The position numbers and the translations under genes are program-made. From UBA9926 sp018645765 (GTDB taxonomy: Bacteria; Pseudomonadota; Gammaproteobacteria; Pseudomonadales; Azotimanducaceae), in the NCBI GenBank assembly GCA_949372755.1, contig CASIBO010000006.1, positions 124,001 through 188,000 of the forward strand: a DNA stretch of 64,000 nt, read 5' to 3'. Below the pieces are notes generated by a model that saw only the letters and a list, made by a program, of their open reading frames with translations, had not been told where the DNA came from and did not search any database. This document shows, one piece after another, positions 44,748 through 54,383 of this stretch (its first letter is position 1; every line of letters begins with the position of its first letter).

Positions 44748-46535
44748 TTAAAGCTTCTGTAAAACCTGCAAGAAGCCGTCACCGTACTTCTCCAGTTTGC
44801 GCTCGCCCACGCCGGGCAGCGCGCTAAATTCGACAAGGGAGCTTGGCATCTGTTCGGCCATGGCTTGCAAGGTGCTGTCATGGAAGATGACATAAGGCGG
44901 CACCCCTTGAACTTCGGCCAGTTCGCGCCGGTGCGCCCGCAGGGCCTCCCAAATGCCCACATCGATGTCGTCCGGCAGCGGCGCTTTACTGAGCTTCTTG
45001 CCGGTTTTTTGCACGGGGTCTAATCGAAACGCAATGGTGTCTTGGCCTTTTAACAGGGGGCGGCACTTTTCGGTTAAGGCAAGCCCGCCAAAACGCTCTG
45101 GGTCGGCAACCACATGCCCTGCTGCAACCAACTGTCGAAATACCGATTGCCAGGCTTGCACTGAGAGTTCTTGGCCGATGCCATACAGCGGCAGTTGGTC
45201 GTGACCGAACTGGCTAATTTTATCCGAGGCTTTGCCAAGTAGGACATCCACCAGATGGCTGACACCAAAGCGTTGGTCGGTACGATAGATGACGCTGAGG
45301 GCTTTTTGGGCAGCTTCTGTGCCATCCCAGGTTTCAACCGGCGTGAGACACGTGTCGCAATTGCCGCAGTGCTCGGCGGCGGCTTCGTCAAAGTAAGCGA
45401 GCAGGGCATGACGCCGGCAGGTTGTCAGTTCACAAAAGCCCAGCATGGCGTTTAGTTTAATCTGTTCAACGCGTTTGTGCTGTTCGTCCCCTTGAGCACT
45501 ATCAAGCATTTGCCGCAATTTAGTCACGTCTTGAAAGCCGTAAACCATCCATGCCGTAGCTGCGTTGCCATCACGCCCGGCTCGGCCGGTCTCCTGATAG
45601 TACGCCTCGATGGTTTTGGGCAGATCCAGGTGCGCAACGAAGCGAACATCGGGCTTGTCGATCCCCATGCCAAACGCAATGGTTGCCACCACAATCACGC
45701 CCTCTTCGGCGAGAAATCGACGTTGATGCTCGGCCCGGGTCTCAGCGGGTAAGCCCGCGTGATAGGCAAGTGCCTTAAAGCCTTGCTGCTGTAGCCAGGC
45801 CGCGGTGTCTTCTGTTTTTTTGCGGGACAGGCAGTAGACGATCCCGGCGTCTTTGGCATGTTCCGTTTTCAGAAATTGCAGGAGTTGGTTGCGCGGGTTG
45901 GTTTTAAGGTTGATGCGATATTGGATGTTGGGCCGGTCAAACCCAACGACAAACTCCTCGGCATTACTCAGCGCGAGGTTTTTAACAATTTCCTGGCGGG
46001 TTCGGGCGTCGGCTGTTGCTGTGAGGGCCACTCTCGGAACCGAGGGAAATTCTTCGTGCAGCAGATTGAGCGCGAGGTAGTCGACTCGGAAGTCATGGCC
46101 CCATTGGGAGACGCAATGCGCCTCGTCGATGGCAAAGAGGCTAATGGTGACGCTTTTGAGTAACGCAAGGGTTCGCGGTTGGGTAAGCCGTTCTGGTGCA
46201 ACATAGAGCAGGTCCAACTCGCCGCGGCGAAGACCTGCCTCGATATCCATTATTTCATCTTGGGTTAGGGTCGAGTTGAGAAAGCTGGCCTTGATACCCA
46301 GCTGTTTCAGCGCTGCCACCTGATCTTGCATGAGGGCAATGAGAGGCGACACCACAATCCCGCAGCCCGGGCGAATCATCGCAGGAATCTGATAGCACAG
46401 CGATTTGCCACCACCGGTGGACATGAGCAGCAGTGCGTCGCCACCGCGCACTAGGGTGTCAATCACCTCGGCTTGGGGCGCCCGGAAGGCTTCGTAGCCG
46501 AACGTGTCTTGTAAAATGGTGAGGGCTTGTTGCAT
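44748..46535 (-). CDS. recQ: ATP-dependent DNA helicase RecQ
   Basis: A 595-residue 3'-5' helicase. Walker A is STGGGKSLCYQ near residue 40; motif II is DEAHCVSQWGHDFR near 138; motif VI QETGRAGRDG near 310. The zinc site comprises four cysteines (CELTTCRR and CGNCDTC) near residues 370-395, followed by the winged helix and a C-terminal HRDC domain (residues about 515-590). Length is normal. A hairpin lies eight bases ahead of the start codon, which lacks a normal ribosome-binding site. Confidence 0.96.
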   Translation of the reverse strand: MQQALTILQDTFGYEAFRAPQAEVIDTLVRGGDALLLMSTGGGKSLCYQIPAMIRPGCGIVVSPLIALMQDQVAALKQLGIKASFLNSTLTQDEIMDIEAGLRRGELDLLYVAPERLTQPRTLALLKSVTISLFAIDEAHCVSQWGHDFRVDYLALNLLHEEFPSVPRVALTATADARTRQEIVKNLALSNAEEFVVGFDRPNIQYRINLKTNPRNQLLQFLKTEHAKDAGIVYCLSRKKTEDTAAWLQQQGFKALAYHAGLPAETRAEHQRRFLAEEGVIVVATIAFGMGIDKPDVRFVAHLDLPKTIEAYYQETGRAGRDGNAATAWMVYGFQDVTKLRQMLDSAQGDEQHKRVEQIKLNAMLGFCELTTCRRHALLAYFDEAAAEHCGNCDTCLTPVETWDGTEAAQKALSVIYRTDQRFGVSHLVDVLLGKASDKISQFGHDQLPLYGIGQELSVQAWQSVFRQLVAAGHVVADPERFGGLALTEKCRPLLKGQDTIAFRLDPVQKTGKKLSKAPLPDDIDVGIWEALRAHRRELAEVQGVPPYVIFHDSTLQAMAEQMPSSLVEFSALPGVGERKLEKYGDGFLQVLQKL

Positions 46536-46543
46536 GCGGCGAG

Positions 46544-46569
46544 TTTATCCGAGGCCTTGCCCGGATAAA
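46544..46569 (-). promoter_or_regulatory. Hairpin immediately upstream of recQ
   Basis: On the minus strand TTTATCCG-GGC, loop AAG, GCC-(T)-CGGATAAA: 11 base pairs with one bulge, ending eight bases from the recQ ATG. It would occupy the ribosome-loading region of the transcript. The rest of the gap to 46966 holds no other feature except the AAAGGA ribosome-binding site of the next gene. Confidence 0.5.
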
Positions 46570-46966
46570 ACGCCCCAGCCCAGTTTCTTTAAAATTTTTA
46601 AATCGGAAGCTCCTGGATCATTCGAATTAAGGGCGCTGGTTGCGTCCGCGGGATGGTGCTGGCCTGAGATGCGGGGGCGGGATTAAAGAATCCTTGCGGA
46701 CGCGTTGGTGACCCGCCTTTAGGCCGCATTTAGGAGAAAGCCGCTAGAAGGTCAGCATAAGGCCCAGGAGCCATCCGTGGGGTTTGGCGCTGTATCACTC
46801 GAACGCGGTAAGCCCGCGTGCGTTGGTATTCTGGGGTGAGTATTGGTTTGGCGTGACCCAATCGGTCAGCGAAAGATCAACCGGACAGGCTTGTGCAAAC
46901 GCCTTTGATTCGTACTATGGTGCCTAAGCAGTGGCGAACCCTAAAATTTATGGAAAGGACGGATTC

Positions 46967-47734
46967 ATGGACTTAAAACTCACAGGCAAAAAAGCCCTCG
47001 TTTCGGCAGGGCATAAGGGCATCGGCTTATTTATCGCGCGGCGGTTATTAGAGGAGGGGGTGGCAGTTGCGATTTGTTGTCGAAAGCAGACGGACCTTGA
47101 TTCGGCCCTGGCTGAGCTGTCACAAAAGGGTAAAGTGATCGGCGCATTGTGCGATATGTCGCAGCCGGATGCGGTGACCGCATGGGTTGCGCAGGCGGGT
47201 GATGCGTTGGGCGGTATTGATATTTGTGTGGGTAATGCGAGCGCCAGCGGGCAACGCGGTGAAGGCGTGAAGCCTTGGCTTGCGAGTTTTGAGGTCGATA
47301 TTCTCGGCTCGGCCCTATTTTATGAGGCGGCGAAGCCTTACTTGCTGCAGTCTTCTGCCGCCGCGATTGTCCAGATTGCAACGATCACGGCGATCGAGCA
47401 CCACGATGTGCCGATCAGCCCCAGCTATGGCGCCAGTAAAGCCGCCACCATCAATCTGATCGCGCAATTAGCGCAGCGTTGGGGACCTGATGGGGTCCGC
47501 GCCAATACGGTTTCCCCTGGGCCGATCTTGATCGAGCAGGGGCGGTGGGACGATATTCGTGACCGTTTGCCAGAACTCTACGAGCGGGATCGATTGCAGC
47601 ACCCCTTGCAGCGCATGGGGACGGCAGACGAAATTGCGGACGTGGTGGCGTTTCTGGCCTCCCCGAGAGCGAGCTGGGTGAATGGTGCCAACGTGGTTGT
47701 GGATGGGGGTTATACTAAGCAGGTGGGTTTCTAA
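46967..47734 (+). CDS. SDR family oxidoreductase with degenerate cofactor motifs
   Basis: A 255-residue SDR fold protein. The usual TGGxxGIG motif is SAGHKGIG, and NNAG is replaced by GNASASG. YGASK is intact, but the catalytic Ser thirteen residues before the Tyr is a Thr (IATITAIEHH). The C-terminal NGANVVVDGGYT is typical. Start ATG 46967 follows AAAGGACGG; a longer frame from 46931 is less likely. The altered residues leave activity uncertain, but the fold is clear. Confidence 0.88.
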   Translation: MDLKLTGKKALVSAGHKGIGLFIARRLLEEGVAVAICCRKQTDLDSALAELSQKGKVIGALCDMSQPDAVTAWVAQAGDALGGIDICVGNASASGQRGEGVKPWLASFEVDILGSALFYEAAKPYLLQSSAAAIVQIATITAIEHHDVPISPSYGASKAATINLIAQLAQRWGPDGVRANTVSPGPILIEQGRWDDIRDRLPELYERDRLQHPLQRMGTADEIADVVAFLASPRASWVNGANVVVDGGYTKQVGF

Positions 47735-47921
47735 TATTGGGTAGGGCGTGCTGAGTCCTATGGAACGTCGGGATGCCGATGACAGACAGCCATGGCTTGG
47801 GCGACCGCGCGGCGGGCCCCGGCGATAGATTGGTTTGCGTTATGACGCGAACTGAGCGAAGTGCGCGGCGGCCTGCGCCGTGTGAGCCCGCTATCATGCA
47901 CGCCTTAACGACTGTGAGATC

Positions 47922-48689
47922 GTGATGACGAGACCAATGGACATGCTGGATGCGGCCGTCACCGGGCCGGCTCTGATCCGCGCCGGCCTACAACGGCTTT
48001 GGCATCCGAGTCTGCGCTGGCTGGTGCTCGTGCCTTTGGTGATTAATCTTGCGGTGTATGCTGCCCTGATCGGTGTCTCGGTGCAGTGGCTCAGCGGTTG
48101 GCTCGATAGCCTCATGAGCACCGTGCCGGACTGGTTGCAAGCCGTGGTTTGGCTGATTTGGCTTTTGTTTGCCGTGATGGCAATGGTGATGACAGCGTTC
48201 ACCTTCAACCTGCTAGCGAACCTGCTGGGGTCGCCTTTTTACGGCTTGATTGCTGAACGGGTGCTCGCGCAGGAGCGCGGTGGCCCAGCAGACCTGGCAA
48301 AGGTCTCGATGGGGCGGGTGGCTTGGCAGAGTTTTTTGCGGCAATTGCAGTTCCTGCGCTACTTGCTGCCGCGATCTTTGGGGATTGCAGTGTTAACCCT
48401 CATCGTCAGCTTTATTCCCGTTGTGAACTTGCTTGCGCCAGTGATCGCTGGGGTTTGGGCTGCTTGGTCTTTGGCGCTGCAATATCTGGATTATCCAGCC
48501 GATAGTGATCAGGTGTCCTTTGCGGCGCTCAGGCAACACCTAGGCGCCAACCGTTGGCAATCGTTGAGTTTTGGCTTCTCGGCGCTGCTGGCGTCCTCAG
48601 TGCCGATTGTGAATTTGTTTTTGCTGCCCGCGACCGTGGTCGGTGGCACGCTGCTCTGGTGCCGGCAGCATCAAGGCGTTGCGCGCTAA
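47922..48689 (+). CDS. cysZ: CysZ/EI24-family membrane protein
   Basis: A 255-residue membrane protein with four hydrophobic segments and the CysZ pattern: LIRAGLQRLWHPSLRWLVLVPLVIN, ANLLGSPFYGLIAERV and YLDYPADSDQ. CysZ is a sulfate permease used for cysteine synthesis. Start is GTG 47922 or ATG 47925. Single gene; no cys operon partner nearby. Confidence 0.88.
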   Translation: MMTRPMDMLDAAVTGPALIRAGLQRLWHPSLRWLVLVPLVINLAVYAALIGVSVQWLSGWLDSLMSTVPDWLQAVVWLIWLLFAVMAMVMTAFTFNLLANLLGSPFYGLIAERVLAQERGGPADLAKVSMGRVAWQSFLRQLQFLRYLLPRSLGIAVLTLIVSFIPVVNLLAPVIAGVWAAWSLALQYLDYPADSDQVSFAALRQHLGANRWQSLSFGFSALLASSVPIVNLFLLPATVVGGTLLWCRQHQGVAR

Positions 48690-48870
48690 AGCGGGACCTG
48701 AGTCGTATTAATATCTGGACCCAGCTCTGGCCGACCGTATCGGGTCTTCACGCAGGTCATCGCATCGCGCACTGTTTAGTGCTCGCAATCGTTCCGGCCT
48801 GGGCGCCCCTTTTAAGGCGTCCCGGGTTACTATTCTGCAGGGTTTTATTCAACACGATATAGGCGTCACC

Positions 48871-49560
48871 ATGCGAGAAGATTTTTCCACTATCCTAGCT
48901 CGGGCCGAAGCGCGCAAGGGCGGGGAGCGGGCTCTAGCCCAGCTCATGCCCTATGTTGCGTCGCAGGAAGAACTCGTTGATCTGCCGGACGACCGCTATT
49001 TGGCCATGATGACCAAATGCATCAACCAAGCGGGCTTTAGCTGGAAGGTCATTGAAAATAAATGGCCGGAATTTGAACAAGCCTTTTTTGGCTTCGATCC
49101 CCTGAAATTAAGTTATTTGTCGCCGGAGCAATGGGAGGCCTACGCCAGTGATCGCCGCGTGGTGCGCAATTGGCAAAAAATTAAGGCGCTTCAGGACAAC
49201 GTTTTTTTTGTGCAGGACACGTCGCGGCAGTGGGGCAGTTTTGGGGCTTTTATTGCGCAGTGGCCAGTCACTGATCAGATCGGTTTGATGGTGCATCTTA
49301 AAAAGCAGGCTTCGCGTCTTGGCGGGCAAAGTGCCTTGTGGTTTTTACGTCGGGTCGGCAAAGACTGCTTCATCTTGTCGCAAGATGTTGTCACCGCACT
49401 GAAGGCCTCGGGCTTGGATATCGCCGAGCAACCCACCAGTAAACGCGATCTTGTTGCAATCCAGAGCCGTTTCAATGACTGGCACCAGGAGACCGGCATC
49501 CCGATGAGTTGCCTGTCTCGCATCGCAGCCTGTTCCATGGGTGACAATCATTTGAGCTAG
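48871..49560 (+). CDS. DNA-3-methyladenine glycosylase I-like protein (Tag family)
   Basis: A 229-residue protein of the adenine-glycosylase (Tag) fold. MMTKCINQAGFSWKVIENKWPEFEQAFFGFDP and DQIGLMVHLKKQASRLGGQSALWFLR (parts) match the family. The zinc Cys/His set of canonical Tag is not evident, so it belongs to a divergent subgroup. It probably excises 3-methyladenine. With the AlkA-like gene at 30753 the organism has both types. Confidence 0.85.
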   Translation: MREDFSTILARAEARKGGERALAQLMPYVASQEELVDLPDDRYLAMMTKCINQAGFSWKVIENKWPEFEQAFFGFDPLKLSYLSPEQWEAYASDRRVVRNWQKIKALQDNVFFVQDTSRQWGSFGAFIAQWPVTDQIGLMVHLKKQASRLGGQSALWFLRRVGKDCFILSQDVVTALKASGLDIAEQPTSKRDLVAIQSRFNDWHQETGIPMSCLSRIAACSMGDNHLS

Positions 49561-49865
49561 CTAGGTGGCCCAGCAGGGCCGAGGTCCGTGTAGGGCGCCA
49601 AATACGGCCGAGCACAGATGTCTTGACCGGCGCATTGAATCATCCAAGGCATTGCAGTCAAGGCCGGGTCAATCGCCGTGCACGCGCCGCAGCGGTTCGT
49701 TCTGGAATCCCCGCGGGCGGATTGGCGGCGGTTGCTGAAGGTTCGGTAGGGCACCTGTCTGCGACCTGGTTGGCTGTTGGCCGCGAGGCGTTCGGGTCAC
49801 GTCATGGCGGGTTAAAGGATGATATGCTCAAGGGCTAAGAGATTGATCAATCGAGGAGCCTTGAA
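49561..49865. other. Intergenic region, no feature seen
   Basis: About 305 bases; no supported gene or repeat. A GAGGAGC ribosome-binding site (about 49853) precedes the next start. Confidence 0.35.
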
Positions 49866-51434
49866 ATGGCGCAATATATTGCAAACAAAGTGGCTACGGC
49901 GGGCGCCGATGCGGCCTTGGTGGATGAGCGCGGCAGCACCACTTGGACAGCCCTGAATACGCGCGTGAATCAGATCATTGCCGCTCTGCGGGGCGCGGGG
50001 ATCGAGTCGGGCGATACCATTGCGGTTTTCTCGGGCAACTGCCGAGAGTTCTTAGAAATCATGGCAGCGGCTGCCCATTGCGGCGTGATCTATGTGCCGG
50101 TGAACTGGCATTTTACGACCGATGAACTGCAGTACGTGGTGGATGATGCGGGCTGTAAAATGCTGTTTGCCGAAGGGCAGTTTCATGAGGTCACGAGCGC
50201 TGTCACCGCCAGTAATGGTCAATCCCTCACGCGAATTGGGATCCGGATGACGCCCGATCAAACAGCGGCTGACGGGTTCATCGATTACGAACACTTTTTG
50301 GCGGTGCAACCGCCTGATGAGCCCGAGGCCCAAACCCTAGGGGGCCCCATGTTTTATACCTCCGGCACGACCGGTCGGCCAAAGGGGGTTCGCTCAAGCG
50401 CCTCAAAAGCGGCGATGCCGGTTGAAATGCTAGAACTCATGGGCGGCAGCATGGCGCAAATGCTTGGCATTCCCAATACCGGGCGCACCTTTGTTTGCGG
50501 GCCGCTGTATCATTCGGCGCAGTGGGCTTTTTCGTTTTTAGTCTTGATGACGGGCAGTCAAATTGTGACCCGGCATCGCTTTGATGCGGCAGAGTCTCTG
50601 GCCTTAATCGATGCGCACCAGATCACCAATGTGCACTTAGTCCCGACGCAATTCAGTCGCTTTTTGAAGCTGGATGCGGCGGTTAAGGAAAGCTTCAAGG
50701 GTGATTCCTTGCAAGTTGTGTGGCACGGCGCCGCACCCTGCCCACCCATGGTGAAGCGTCAGATGATCGATTGGTGGGGCCCCGTGATCAATGAGTATTA
50801 TGGCTCAACAGAAGGCTCGATTGTCACGACCGCGACGGCTGAAGAGTGGCTTGCGCGGCCCGGGACCGTTGGTAAACAGTCGGCGATGGTTGAAATCACG
50901 ATCGTTGATGAAAATGGCGCGGTGCGCCCGGTGGGTGAATCCGGTGATATTTATGTGCGTAATCTGATGGGCTCGGATTTTGAATACCACAATGAACCCG
51001 AGAAAACCGAAGCGGTGCACCTAAAGCCGGGTGTCTTCACTTTTGGCGATGTCGGTTATTTCGATGAAGACGGGTATCTGTATTTGAGCGACCGCAAGAT
51101 CGACATGATTATCTCGGGCGGCGTTAATATCTATCCTGCGGAGATCGAAGGTGTGCTGGCAACCCATGCCTTGGTGCAGGATGTCGCGGTCTTCGGCATT
51201 CCCAACGAGGAATTTGGCGAAGAAGTCAAAGCGGCGGTTGAGTTGGTGCCGGGTGTAACGGTTGATCCGGCCTTGGCCGAGACGCTTGCGGCTTTCTGTC
51301 GGGAACATTTGGCCGGCTACAAAACCCCTAAGAGTTTTGATTTCGTCGAGGATATGCCGCGGCATGAGACCGGAAAATTGTATAAGCGCAAGTTACGCGA
51401 TCCCTACTGGGAAGGGACCGGACGGTTGATTTAA
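49866..51434 (+). CDS. Acyl-CoA synthetase (AMP-binding)
   Basis: A 522-residue ANL ligase. The P-loop YTSGTTGRPKG is near residue 163, A5 motif YYGSTEGS near 310, the hinge SDRKIDMIISGGVNIYP near 410, and the catalytic Lys in ETGKLYKRK near 507. The sequence resembles medium- or long-chain fatty-acid ligases such as FadD-type and crotonobetaine/carnitine-CoA ligases (CaiC group). A carnitine-type substrate is conceivable because of the operon that follows on the other strand, but nothing in the sequence proves it. Confidence 0.9.
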   Translation: MAQYIANKVATAGADAALVDERGSTTWTALNTRVNQIIAALRGAGIESGDTIAVFSGNCREFLEIMAAAAHCGVIYVPVNWHFTTDELQYVVDDAGCKMLFAEGQFHEVTSAVTASNGQSLTRIGIRMTPDQTAADGFIDYEHFLAVQPPDEPEAQTLGGPMFYTSGTTGRPKGVRSSASKAAMPVEMLELMGGSMAQMLGIPNTGRTFVCGPLYHSAQWAFSFLVLMTGSQIVTRHRFDAAESLALIDAHQITNVHLVPTQFSRFLKLDAAVKESFKGDSLQVVWHGAAPCPPMVKRQMIDWWGPVINEYYGSTEGSIVTTATAEEWLARPGTVGKQSAMVEITIVDENGAVRPVGESGDIYVRNLMGSDFEYHNEPEKTEAVHLKPGVFTFGDVGYFDEDGYLYLSDRKIDMIISGGVNIYPAEIEGVLATHALVQDVAVFGIPNEEFGEEVKAAVELVPGVTVDPALAETLAAFCREHLAGYKTPKSFDFVEDMPRHETGKLYKRKLRDPYWEGTGRLI

Positions 51435-51443
51435 TCGGCTTTG

Positions 51444-51467
51444 GCTCGTGGGCTCGTGGGCTCGTGG
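51444..51467. repeat. Three tandem copies of an 8-base unit
   Basis: GCTCGTGG repeated three times exactly, directly after the CoA ligase gene. Likely replication slippage. Confidence 0.8.
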
Positions 51468-51649
51468 GCGCGCGATAACGGATGCGGCTGCAAAGCGGCC
51501 TTATCCGAGCGTTTTTTGGGTAGGGCGTGTTTGATCCAAGGTGAGGCGCTTGGACTTGGTCACAGGGAGGTTTTGTCAGGACATTTTTACGGTTGGGGCC
51601 TCGCGCGGCCCTAATATGGCAGGGTTAAAGTGCGAGAATCCGTTATCGA

Positions 51650-52117
51650 TTAGTCGATTGTGCCGCGCAGATTATGCTGAACGCCTTGTAGGAAGTTACG
51701 TAGGACCTGATCTTGACACTTTCGATAGTGCTTATGATCTGCTCGCCTAAAGAATGCGCTCAATTCATGTTTGCTGAACCGGAAATCTGCAAGTTTCATC
51801 AGTTCCAAAACATCCTCTGCTTGTAAATCTAGGGCAATTTTCAGTTTTTTAAGAATAATGTTGTTCGTCAGGCGTTCTTCTGGCTCGGGCTGAGCCCCTT
51901 CACGCCGGCCTCGGCGCTCGTTAATTAGGCCGTTTAAAAAAGTGGCCAATTCAACGTCCAAGCAGATTTGGTGATCCTCGTCTTCTTCGGGTTTGAGCCA
52001 GTCGCAAACCACCTCCCGCGTGACGGTAAGATCTGCCGCGGCAAAGAGGGCCATCATTTCGGTATCGCTAAAATCAAAAGCATAGCGAATGCGTCGCAGG
52101 ATATCGTTATTGGTCAA
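51650..52117 (-). CDS. yehS: DUF1456 family protein (YehS)
   Basis: A 155-residue protein made of two similar halves, each with the pattern TNNDILRRIRYAFDFSDTEM and LTNNIILKKLKIALDLQAED. This is the tandem DUF1456 domain of E. coli YehS. Start is TTG 52117 with AGGA upstream. Cytoplasmic; function unknown, conserved in Gammaproteobacteria. Confidence 0.92.
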   Translation of the reverse strand: MTNNDILRRIRYAFDFSDTEMMALFAAADLTVTREVVCDWLKPEEDEDHQICLDVELATFLNGLINERRGRREGAQPEPEERLTNNIILKKLKIALDLQAEDVLELMKLADFRFSKHELSAFFRRADHKHYRKCQDQVLRNFLQGVQHNLRGTID

Positions 52118-52310
52118 AGTCGGTCCTAGGTTCGAGGTGCAATCAAAACGGATGAGGGCGCAGGCGCCGAATCCGCTAGCTTATAGATCGCAGCGGTTTA
52201 GGGGAAGGTTGGGTCTTTGGCTTGATTTACTCAGGCTCTGCAGTCGGCAGGTGGAACGTTGAACATCCATGGCCCTTTTAGGGCGCGCAGGATCAGTTAA
52301 AGTCCCCAAC

Positions 52311-53069
52311 CTAGAACGCTTCTAAATTGCCATCCACATTCAGAACTTGGCCCGTTACACGGCGCGCTTGGCGCGACGCTAAAAAGCAGGCCATATCGGC
52401 AATGTCTTCTGCATCGATAAAAGTCTTGAGCGAGTTCGACTCGGTATAGCGGCTGCGAATCAGGGCTTCGGTGACCCCTTTTTCGCGGGCCTCAGCGGTG
52501 ATCACTCGATCCATGCGGTCACCGGCAACACTGCCGGGGCAAATCACATTGGCTCGAATGCCCCAGGGGCCAAGCTCCATGGCAAGCGATCGCGTGAGAC
52601 CGATCACGGCGGATTTCGACGCGGCATAGGGCGTGCGTAAGGGGTACCCATGCCAGCCTGCGGTTGACGCGATATTGATCAAATTGCCACTGTTCTGATC
52701 TTTCATGATGGGTACTGCTCGGCGTGAAAACAAGAACATTGCATCCAGGTTCACAGCCAGGCACTGACGCCAGTCTGCAAGGCTGATGTTTTCGATACCG
52801 GCCGTTGGTCCCGCGATGCCCGCACAATTTACCAGCACATCAAGGCGGCCCAGGCGGCTCAGGTGCGCAGCCATGGCCTCGTTTACGGCGTGCTCATCGG
52901 AGACATCAATGCAGGTTGCCTGAAATGCGGGATTGGCTTGGGTGACACGTGTGAGCGCTTCTTGGTCCTGATCCACCAAATGAACGTCGGCCCCGGTTTG
53001 TAAAAAGGCCTTGGCAATGGCAAGGCCAATACCAGAGCCGCCGGCGGTCACGAGTACGGATTGGGTCAT
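52311..53069 (-). CDS. SDR family oxidoreductase
   Basis: A 252-residue SDR. TAGGSGIG, NCAG, ASTAG and YAASK motifs are in place (Tyr near residue 153). Asp at the end of strand 2 (VDQDQ) predicts NAD(H) preference. It lies 284 bases downstream of the oxygenase operon on the same strand, and may be part of it. A hydroxyacid or alcohol of the same pathway is a possible substrate. Confidence 0.9.
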   Translation of the reverse strand: MTQSVLVTAGGSGIGLAIAKAFLQTGADVHLVDQDQEALTRVTQANPAFQATCIDVSDEHAVNEAMAAHLSRLGRLDVLVNCAGIAGPTAGIENISLADWRQCLAVNLDAMFLFSRRAVPIMKDQNSGNLINIASTAGWHGYPLRTPYAASKSAVIGLTRSLAMELGPWGIRANVICPGSVAGDRMDRVITAEAREKGVTEALIRSRYTESNSLKTFIDAEDIADMACFLASRQARRVTGQVLNVDGNLEAF

Positions 53070-53353
53070 GAAAGCACGCTCACTCGGCAGTTGAAGCGCT
53101 CAGTATAATCGCGCGCCGCTTGCGTGGGTAGATCGGCGAGGCCAAGCGATCAAAATAAGCGGCCAAACATAAACCTGAATTTTCTCGAAAACGACAGGAT
53201 AGTGGCATGCATGAGGCGACGAGCTAGAGCGGCACGCAGGGTTGTCGCGGTGTTCCCTTGGTGTTTCTGACGGGTGCTAAAGCGGGCAGCGCGGTTAAGA
53301 ACAGCGTGATGCGCGCAGGCTCAAACGCCCCAAAATCGAGGACGGCTGCCCGC

Positions 53354-54379
53354 CTAAAGAAAGGTCGCGCTCGGATTGGACGCAAGGGGATCCCGATAAA
53401 GGCCCTTGTGCGGCCGCAAATGCAGCAGGCCGAAGTTCTCGGCGAACCGGGTGGTGGTGGCCCACAGATGATCCCCAAACAAAAAGGGCTCGAAGGATTC
53501 AATCCCGGGTAGTGGTAGTGGCTCGATTCGGGCATTGGGCCGGGGCTCAAAAAAGAAGGGGATCGAAAAGCGCTCGCGGTCCACCGGTATGACCCCATGC
53601 TCGGTCGCTTTGATTTTGCCGCCGGTCCAGCGTTGCAAAAGTCCCCCAAAATTGACCGCCAAGCTGCCTTCTTCGGCTGGCACATCAACCCATTCATCAA
53701 GACTGTTTTTAGCCTGCAGGCCGAGGCCGCCCGAGACCGGCGCCAAAAGGGTTAGCAGCCCAGAATCGACATGTTCGCCCCGAGTCGCTTTGAGCGCGTC
53801 TGAGATCGGTAGGTCATGGCGCGGAAGATACCGCAGTAATCGTAACGTTGAGATGCCATCTTCGAAAACGCTTAAGAAAACGGTCTCGGGGATCCCAAGG
53901 CTTCTCGATAGTGAGGCCAAGAGCGCAAGGCCAATAGACTCCATCGCCAAAAAATAGGCACCGGCCACGGCTTTAAAACCCGGAAGATCGGCTTCATCGG
54001 GTAATGGCGTCGGTTGATAGAGCAAGTCATCGCTGTGATCCGGTAGCGCGCGCACGATGTCGGGCCCGATCTCATAACCCTCCCGGCTGAGGGTCGGCCC
54101 AGAGTGCAGGGGAAACCAGCCCCGATACAGGTTCGGGTTACTAGGCTCAAAATTATTTTTCCACAATGGGCGCTGCTTGGCCTCAGGTAGACTGAATAAT
54201 CGCGTAAGAGACGCTTTGGCCGTGTGATCGATCGCGCTTGGCGCCGGCATGCCGGTAATCGTTAAAAACCCGATCTCTTGGGCGGCAGCAAAGATTGCAG
54301 CATCGACTGCGGCGCGGGCTGGGAGGTCTTCGGTAAACAGCGGGGCGATATCGATCTGCGGAATTAAGGCTGTGGCCAT
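53354..54379 (-). CDS. Isopenicillin-N-synthase-like 2-oxoglutarate/Fe(II) oxygenase
   Basis: A 341-residue oxygenase of the IPNS/2OG-FeII family. Iron ligands are His203 and Asp205 (GEHVDSGLLT) and His261 (ATEHGV); RxS is Arg270-Ser272 (RERFSIPFF). The ATG at 54379 begins four bases after the stop of the preceding oxygenase gene, so it is coupled to it; longer frames to 54616 overlap that gene. Substrate unknown. It is one of three consecutive, unrelated-subfamily 2OG oxygenases in this operon. Confidence 0.9.
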   Translation of the reverse strand: MATALIPQIDIAPLFTEDLPARAAVDAAIFAAAQEIGFLTITGMPAPSAIDHTAKASLTRLFSLPEAKQRPLWKNNFEPSNPNLYRGWFPLHSGPTLSREGYEIGPDIVRALPDHSDDLLYQPTPLPDEADLPGFKAVAGAYFLAMESIGLALLASLSRSLGIPETVFLSVFEDGISTLRLLRYLPRHDLPISDALKATRGEHVDSGLLTLLAPVSGGLGLQAKNSLDEWVDVPAEEGSLAVNFGGLLQRWTGGKIKATEHGVIPVDRERFSIPFFFEPRPNARIEPLPLPGIESFEPFLFGDHLWATTTRFAENFGLLHLRPHKGLYRDPLASNPSATFL

Positions 54380-54383
54380 GACC

